64,000 nt of DNA from positions 9,093,969-9,157,968 of the forward strand of contig NC_090288.1 in assembly GCF_037392515.1 (NCBI RefSeq), in the 5' to 3' direction. The notes beneath the pieces were generated by a model. That model worked only from the letters and a program-made list of their open reading frames with translations, was not told the origin of the DNA and made no database searches. Both the position numbers and the translations under genes were made by a program. This document shows, piece by piece, positions 58,301 through 64,000 of this stretch. The number at the start of each line of letters is the position of its first letter. The first letter of the stretch is position 1. The stretch is from Haliotis asinina (taxonomy: Eukaryota; Mollusca; Gastropoda; Lepetellida; Haliotidae).

Positions 58301-60712
58301 CTCAGGTGGTCCGATGTGTTCCAGTGGGAGGCTGGCAACTCTGTAATGCACATCACTTGATGGTCCAGATCAACTTTTATTGGATCGATATTATCATATT
58401 TCATCCTAACCACCACATATCTTATCCATATAATCTAATCTTGGATCTATCTCAGCCAGTCAAACCTGTTTTGGATCCTTATCATCTCATAGTGGATCCA
58501 TGTCATCTCATATTGGATCCACATCATCTCATATTGCATTCATATCATCTCATACTGGATCTAAATAATCTCACACTGGATCAGAATCATCTCATACTGC
58601 ATCCATATCACATCATACTGCATCCATATAATCTAATATCGGATCCTTATTATCTCATACTGCAGCCATATCATCAAATATCGGATCCTTATCATCTCAT
58701 ACTGCATCCATATCATCTAATATCGGATCCTTATCATCTCATACTGCATCCATGTCATCTAATATTGGATCCTTATCATCTCATACTGCATCCATATCAA
58801 CTAGCATCGGATCCTTATCATCTCATACTGCATCCATGTCATCTAATATTGGATCCTTATCATCTCATACTGCATCCATATCATCTAATATTGGATCTGT
58901 ATCATCTCATACTGCATCCATATCATCTCATACTGCTTCCACATGTCAATGACAAGACTGTCCCACCTGTTTTCTGGAAGCACCAAACAAACTCCGGGAT
59001 GGGACAGGAGATGGCAGCAAGATCAGCAGATGATGCCACCTCAGCCAGATGCTCCACTACACAGTTGTAGAGAGTTATCAGGGTGTTTGGAGCCTGTAAG
59101 ATACAGTCAGTAGCACATGACACAAGTGTTACATGGAAGGCCACCCAACAGATGTACCAAGGTTTCAAAGAAAGTACTGGCTGTGCTTCCTACAACAAAG
59201 TATACCTTTTTGGTTATGCCATAATAGACTGACATCTTGATGCTTTTCAAATTACACCACCATTATGTAATTGTCATAATTACTAAATATTAATGATTAA
59301 CAATGAACATTGGCCGAAGGTCTAAAAGATGAATAAACAGTTATACAATGTATCCTTTGTTCCAGTGTTGTATCTTTACTCTCAGAACATCTTACTATGT
59401 CGACATCAAATCAACGAGTGATGCAGTTGAAGAAGAGAGAGAGAGGGAGTGAGGGAGAGTGACAGAGAGTGAGAGAGGGAGGGAGAGAGAGAGAGGGAGG
59501 GAGTGAGACCCTCCTCACCTGGTGTAGTGTGTGTTTCTCCTTGTTGTGGCGGAGGTTGTGCAGGACAGGGGTGAAGTATTCCTGCAGCAGTAGTTCCTCC
59601 ACATATTCATCCACACGTGCTTTCAGCAGTGTCGGCAATGCTGCCATGTGATCCACTAGCCATACCAGACTTTCAGACAACTGTCAGCCAATCAGAAATA
59701 ACAAGTGCTTCTTCATTGGAGAAATAATAGCAGACTTTCATCTATCGGTATTTGTATTGTTTTTAGTAAGACAAACATTAAATTTTGTTGTTGTGAATAC
59801 CATACAGATTTCCCCAATTTAGAAATATAAATGTCAAAATGACAATATGTCACAAATCTGAGGACAACCTATAAAAAGCCTTATACAAGACCATCCACTG
59901 ATTGATTATTGCATTGCTGAATCTCAGAGACATCAATGTTATGTTAAATGAGGTGCCACCACTCACCCTGTCGGTTGCCTTAGGAAGGTCCGACTCCAGC
60001 TCTGGAACACTTGCATGGAGGGAGAGTTTGTTCACTTCCGACACCAGTCCATCATCCTTGAAACTGTCAAGGTCCAACCTTTGTATGAGTTCACTCACAG
60101 AGAAGCTCCCATTGGCTGATGCAGGTGCAACAATGACCAATGGTAGAGCAGGAGATTTGGGTTTGGCATGTAGAACTCCTGCAAGACGAGACGTGGCTTG
60201 CTGCCAGTAAGATTGGTTATCCTCAATTGGAGGAAGGACAAAGAGGATTCCTGCACTACCCAGCAGGAGACGCTTCTCTTCCATCTTCTGTACCTCCTTC
60301 TTGTTGAGAGTTCCCACCACAGTCCGCACGCACACTCCAACCTGCAAGGGTTGTCTTCCTTGGCTCTTTACCTTGGAATGGTACAAACTCAACACCTCAC
60401 CCTAAAACAACAGACATGTAGATTGTAGACAAAAGAGCACAATAGACAAAAATGATTAAGAATCACAATGTGAATGTAATGTAATTTTCTGAATAAAACT
60501 GATAAATTATACTTATCCTGACTTTTTTGACCATGCTTATTTGCTTATCTCCTCCCTCTATGCGAAGATAGTAGAACACTTGAAATCCCTTGAAGTTCTT
60601 CTTTTGAAGCGGACGTACAATTACACTCACCCACAGGAAACCTCCTTTTTTCCCACCACATCGGTCACCTGACCAGCCCTTTTTGTCATTCTCTCTCCGT
60701 AATTCTATAAGC
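55380..60712 (-). CDS. MCM3AP: MCM3AP (GANP), last eight exons visible
   Basis: Exons: 60712-60631, 60401-59967, 59680-59519, 59093-58967, 58340-58142, 57398-57224, 56531-56429, 55894-55380. They give 598 residues and a stop, all in frame. The protein is the C-terminal part of germinal-centre-associated nuclear protein, which carries the SAC3 mRNA-export scaffold and binds TREX-2 partners at nuclear pores. Blocks that align with vertebrate MCM3AP from memory are LVWLVDHMAALP, PNTLITLYNCVVEHLAEV followed by CPIPEF, SHWNTSDHL..LQLPRF, MPWTDVIDACINYRI and ELFVYYSEEEFNDFAAPESW. The final exon is helical and charged (EKEKDRKFEKYLESLLLEG, KIHSLKDKVDAFRQES). The gene starts outside the visible exons; I could not place the exons upstream of 60712. 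Confidence 0.8.
56585..56725 (-). repeat. Family A SINE in an MCM3AP intron
   Basis: ACACCAGAAATTGGCTTCAC, CACATGGGGAATCAAACCCA and GCGAATGCTTCAACCCCTAA identify the family. A (TATC)n stretch replaces the usual GAGT start. Confidence 0.65.
57534..57706 (-). repeat. Diverged family A SINE in an MCM3AP intron
   Basis: AGTGAGTGAATGAGTATGGT, AGCAGCAATTCCATG, CACCAGAAAAGGGCTTCACA, CCATGTGGGTAATCTAACCC. Old copy with many substitutions. Confidence 0.6.
58010..58080 (-). repeat. Family A SINE fragment
   Basis: CCCAGCAATATTCCAGCAGG, ACAACAGAAATGGGTTGCAA and ACATTGTG are the middle of the family consensus. Lies in the MCM3AP intron just after the exon at 58142-58340. Confidence 0.5.
58490..58950. 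repeat. Minisatellite of 21-bp units paired into 42-bp repeats
   Basis: More than twenty consecutive 21-bp units of the type ATCATCTCATACTGCATCCA. In the right half, units alternate (…TACTGCATCCAT against …TATCGGATCCTT), giving a 42-bp higher-order repeat. Because 21 is divisible by three, all frames give seven-residue peptide repeats, which produce long spurious open frames on the plus strand. It lies in the MCM3AP intron between exons 58967-59093 and 58142-58340. Confidence 0.92.
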
Positions 60713-61238
60713 CTGACACAAGAATTTCAGAGAATCCAACATGTCCGAGTGGGACGGTTGGCAGAGCTTGACATCATGAGTCAGATAAAGTATAAAACAT
60801 AAATTATATTCAGAAAGTTTTTTTCTTATCCTGACTCATGCTTATTTGTTTACAGAATCTGATGGAATCGGCAGTGGGTTAGATCATGACAGATTCTGCC
60901 ATAATTATAAGTATCTCCAGTACTTCCCATCCCTCCTACGGGAACTGTAACTGCAGTAATTTGGTCCTGTTCTTCCAATACTCATCCACGAAATGGGGGG
61001 ATCACATCCAGTTGAACTTCTCGTCTTGTGAAGTGATCGCTGACTGGAAAGTAATGATACATAGACCTGCTTACATCACGCTAGTGTTCAAACTAGTTTC
61101 TTCTTCTAACTAGCTATCTATAGGAAACCTATCCTCATGATGTCCTCATCACAGAGCTGAGACCCTTATTCATGTATAAGTAACTCCTTTACAAGTGCAG
61201 GGTCATCATCACTCTTGATAAGAAGGGGCGACTGAAAC

Positions 61239-62161
61239 TCAGCACCTTTGTGGAACTGTTAGTTGTTGCGCTACAACAAAAGGCCCAAACTGGTGAATAC
61301 CAGTGACATCTTCAATGGTGATGTCGTGGTAGTGGTTGGCAAACACTATGGATGATCTCCAAAAGCAGCCAGCCATGATCGTTGTAGGCAAGCTATTTTT
61401 ATGTACAGCGGGTGTCGATGCCACTCTCACTTCATGTGGATTGGAAGCTCATGGAGGTTCAAGTCCTGCTGCTTTGTTGGTCACAGTATATTGGCTCTCA
61501 TTCATACTTCATCAGAGGGTGAAGATAGTATTACGGGATACTTACGTAGGTGTCTAGGCAAATAATGGGATGAATAGGAGCTTGTCTCCTTGACCTAGTT
61601 CACGGAAGATGTATTTTCAATGCAGGAATTGTCGTACCAGTTGTCCAGGCAAATGATTTTGGATGATAAAATCACATTGCAGTCCTTGGTTCGCAATCTC
61701 ACAATGATCAGTGTCGAATTGTGTACAATTAAAGTCCAGAATATGTATTTCTGACATCCGTGCTGCTGTAGCTATGTCGAGTAGAAACAGCTCGTAAGGT
61801 GTTAGTCTTCCAGCTTGAACAAACATAGTAGGCTGAGTAAAACCCCAGATCTCCTGGTGATGGCAGGCCTGAGTACCCCAAAGTAGTTTGATAGTGAAGA
61901 ACCTTTATGTCCACTAGTATGTCGTAGGTGACATAAGTAGGATGAGTGGCTTTTGTTTCCACTTGGTGTATGTCTCAGATTGCATCCATTTATTGTTATA
62001 TCAGGAGTGAGCAGATCTACGTAGAGCTTAAGTGAATGCCTTTGCCACTCTACCAGAATATCCTGGATGTCTAAAGCAGGCTTTGATACGAACCATACGT
62101 GTAGTTGGAATGACATCCGAGCGCTCGTTTGGTGTGCGGATGGATGAGTAGGTTCTTCCAT
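61239..62161 (-). mobile_element. Tyrosine-recombinase element fossil (DIRS- or Crypton-like), broken
   Basis: Minus-strand fragments resemble a tyrosine recombinase: a central region around 61617-61826 with an ARMSEIHIL helix like the catalytic arginine region, and a C-terminal region around 61239-61430 with a WRS..VFANHYHD arrangement like the HxxR/W..Y end. This type of recombinase belongs to DIRS-like retroelements and to Cryptons; the fragments do not decide between them. The copy is broken by several disabling changes and looks old. No reverse transcriptase or repeat ends were recognised nearby. Confidence 0.45.
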
Positions 62162-64000
62162 ACTGGGAGTCTCAGTGATGGTTGTCCTAGTTCTTGATGA
62201 GTACTGGGAAACATTTACTCACTGGCCAGTAGACGCGACCAAAGTCAGTTGCAGCATCATCGTCTATTTTATCTTTCCTATGATTTTCGGCATTAAGATT
62301 GGACACATGATTGCATCAGCCTTCATTTCTTCCCATGTGATGCTGACAGCAACTGTTGTCCACGCAAATGGATCCGGTAGTGGAGATACAAATGTTGGTA
62401 TCTGTTAAACCTGGTGGCAAATAGGTCTATTTGCAGTGATCCAAATGTCTGACTGATGAGTCAAAACACCTCCTGATGTATCCACCATGTTGATCACTAG
62501 CAGCTAAATGATCATCGTGAAATCATGTGTAGTTGGTGATTCCCTCACTAGCATGTGGGCTTGTCTTGTCTTGAATGAGCATGTGAATGAACGACTGAGT
62601 AGAAGCATGCGAAACCTTCCACTGCTGAATACTGAAGTAGGTAGACTGTCCTCCTAGTCGGTGTGTCGGTGTTCTTTAACTGAAGATAATACTGTCGTTA
62701 TCTTCTACAGATCCTGTGAAGCAATTCCCGTGCTTCCCCAGGTTGGTACAGGTTGACTTTAGTGACCTGGTTCCATGAAGCATCAAAATAATCTTGAATT
62801 CCTTGCTGCTGGTGCAAGACAACCTGATGTTAGTGTCTGATGCTTAGAGATGAATTGTTGATCCTTCTTCCAAGTAAGCGAGTAGATAAAATCATCTTAT
62901 CTTCTTCGAAGTTGGAAACTTCTGGTGTTAAACAGTGAATGTTGGTAGGCTGATTCTGCATGCGTCAGTCTACTAGAATAGTTTGCATTCTCTGAATGCA
63001 GTCATCCATGCATGCATGCATGCTCCTGTGAAGGATGAAGATCCGTGTTCAACAGTGATGATGACACGTATCTCAAGCCGTAGTATCCTGACATAGCATG
63101 CAGGGAACGGATAAACAGTGAATCCTTGTGGCTGTAGCAGGATACGTGCATGTGTGCACTCGCCGAGTTGATGAAGGGTGCATCCTCTAAACTGCACTGA
63201 GATGATACAGCTGATGGTGAAGATCTTTGTGAACGGGAGTGTTCACACAGTACATTGTCTAACTGCTTTGAGACGCTACAGCTGATGGTGAAGATCTTAG
63301 TGAAAGGGAGCGTTCAGACAGTATGCATCTTCTCCATCCGATGCAACTGTTGCAGCTGTAGAAGCAATATGCAAGGTGACTGTAATATTTGTTGATGACT
63401 GACATAGCAAAATGCGGCAGTGGCTGTAGATGCTGCATGTTGCACTGATTCCCTGAAGCTCTGTACCTCAGGTAGTACGAGTAGAGATTCATTGAAGATG
63501 TCGCTCGTCGAGAGGGACGATATCTTTTCTGAAGAACTTCACAGACGAGCTGGTCCCTTGTTTCAGCAATGATCTAGTTGTATCTAGTAGCTGAAGATTA
63601 GCCTAGGGGGACGAATCACACTTCAATTTCTTTGGTTGAGTTAACATCGATTCTAATGATAACCTTTTCTGATACTAGGACCTAGTCTCCAGGTTATCCT
63701 GACGGCACCAGTGGGGTACATTTGGCGATTCACTATAAACCTGAATATCAGCAGTAGTTAGCACATGGCTACCTGATGCAATAAGCATCGAATTGCCACA
63801 CATGACTCTAGACAGTAAAAAGTTTCAGCACATATTTGAAAAGTAAACAAACACAAACAAAATTCTTACTAAGTTCACATTGACTGAGTGAACACTGAAA
63901 GTACAAATAACCATGCAAGTAGAACATAATAATATGGAACTGCCGCAGACACCCATGACCCATACCAAGAGCGCGATTTCATCAGTGAAAACGTAAAATC
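62162..64000. other. Unrecognised sequence upstream of the recombinase fossil
   Basis: Contains the 71-bp duplication and GT/CATG-rich patches (for example 63002-63022). It may be further decayed parts of the same element, since it lies on its expected 5' side, but I see no domain. Confidence 0.35.
63191..63332. repeat. 71-bp tandem duplication
   Basis: Two adjacent copies starting ACTGCACTGAGATGATACAG (63191) and ACTGCTTTGAGACGCTACAG (63262) share CAGCTGATGGTGAAGATCTT and GGGAG.GTTCA.ACAGTA. They lie in the unrecognised region upstream of the recombinase fossil. In the minus strand they read as serine-rich SPSAV.SQ repeats, so they may derive from a decayed protein-coding element. Confidence 0.65.

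Noticed and set aside
58123-59070. 315-codon plus-strand open frame with HLILDPY-type repeats
   Set aside because: It is produced by the 21-bp minisatellite, whose length is a multiple of three, and it overlaps MCM3AP exons on the other strand.

Overview
The window is animal nuclear DNA, most likely from a marine gastropod and probably a vetigastropod such as an abalone. The reasons are long intron-rich genes with GT..AG splice sites, two molluscan short interspersed repeat families present in many copies, and a large receptor whose leucine-rich-repeat/7TM part resembles the molluscan GRL101 and relaxin-receptor-like (LGR type C) class. The species call is inference. The genes are read from the minus strand.

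Layout. Positions 1 to about 12.6 kb hold no gene I can support, only SINE fragments and simple repeats. From 12806 to 33844 (minus) I can assemble a 30-exon gene whose splice phases all agree. It encodes about 2,101 residues: signal peptide, ApeC (apextrin C-terminal) domain, kringle, fucolectin-like domain, F5/8 type C (discoidin), CUB, C-type lectin, LDLa modules, a neurexin-IV-like fibrinogen-related domain, more LDLa, leucine-rich repeats, seven transmembrane helices, and a cytoplasmic tail resembling part of a degenerate protein kinase. One in-frame TGA (codon 1439) lies between the last LDLa module and the leucine-rich repeats.

From 35896 to 51328 (minus) lies a tandem paralogue of the first half. 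Its 16 exons encode a predicted secreted protein of about 1,065 residues: signal peptide, EGF, ApeC, kringle, fucolectin-like, F5/8C, PAN/Apple, CUB, CUB, stop. It has no membrane segment. The shared exons match in order, length and phase, so the two genes arose by duplication and then gained or lost modules. A multi-lectin GPCR next to a soluble protein with the same carbohydrate-binding front half is the most interesting content of the window. A role in recognising glycans or microbes is inferred from domain content only.

From 55380 to 60712 (minus) are the last eight exons of MCM3AP (GANP), the SAC3/mRNA-export scaffold, which is an ordinary housekeeping gene. Beyond about 61.2 kb there is a broken tyrosine-recombinase element (DIRS- or Crypton-like fossil) and otherwise unrecognised sequence.

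Mobile and repeated DNA includes a mariner element with clear inverted ends inside an intron of the receptor gene, a Tc1-like fossil and a short inverted-repeat element in introns of the second gene, a palindromic hairpin between the two genes, several SINE copies, a 21/42-bp minisatellite in an MCM3AP intron, and microsatellites.
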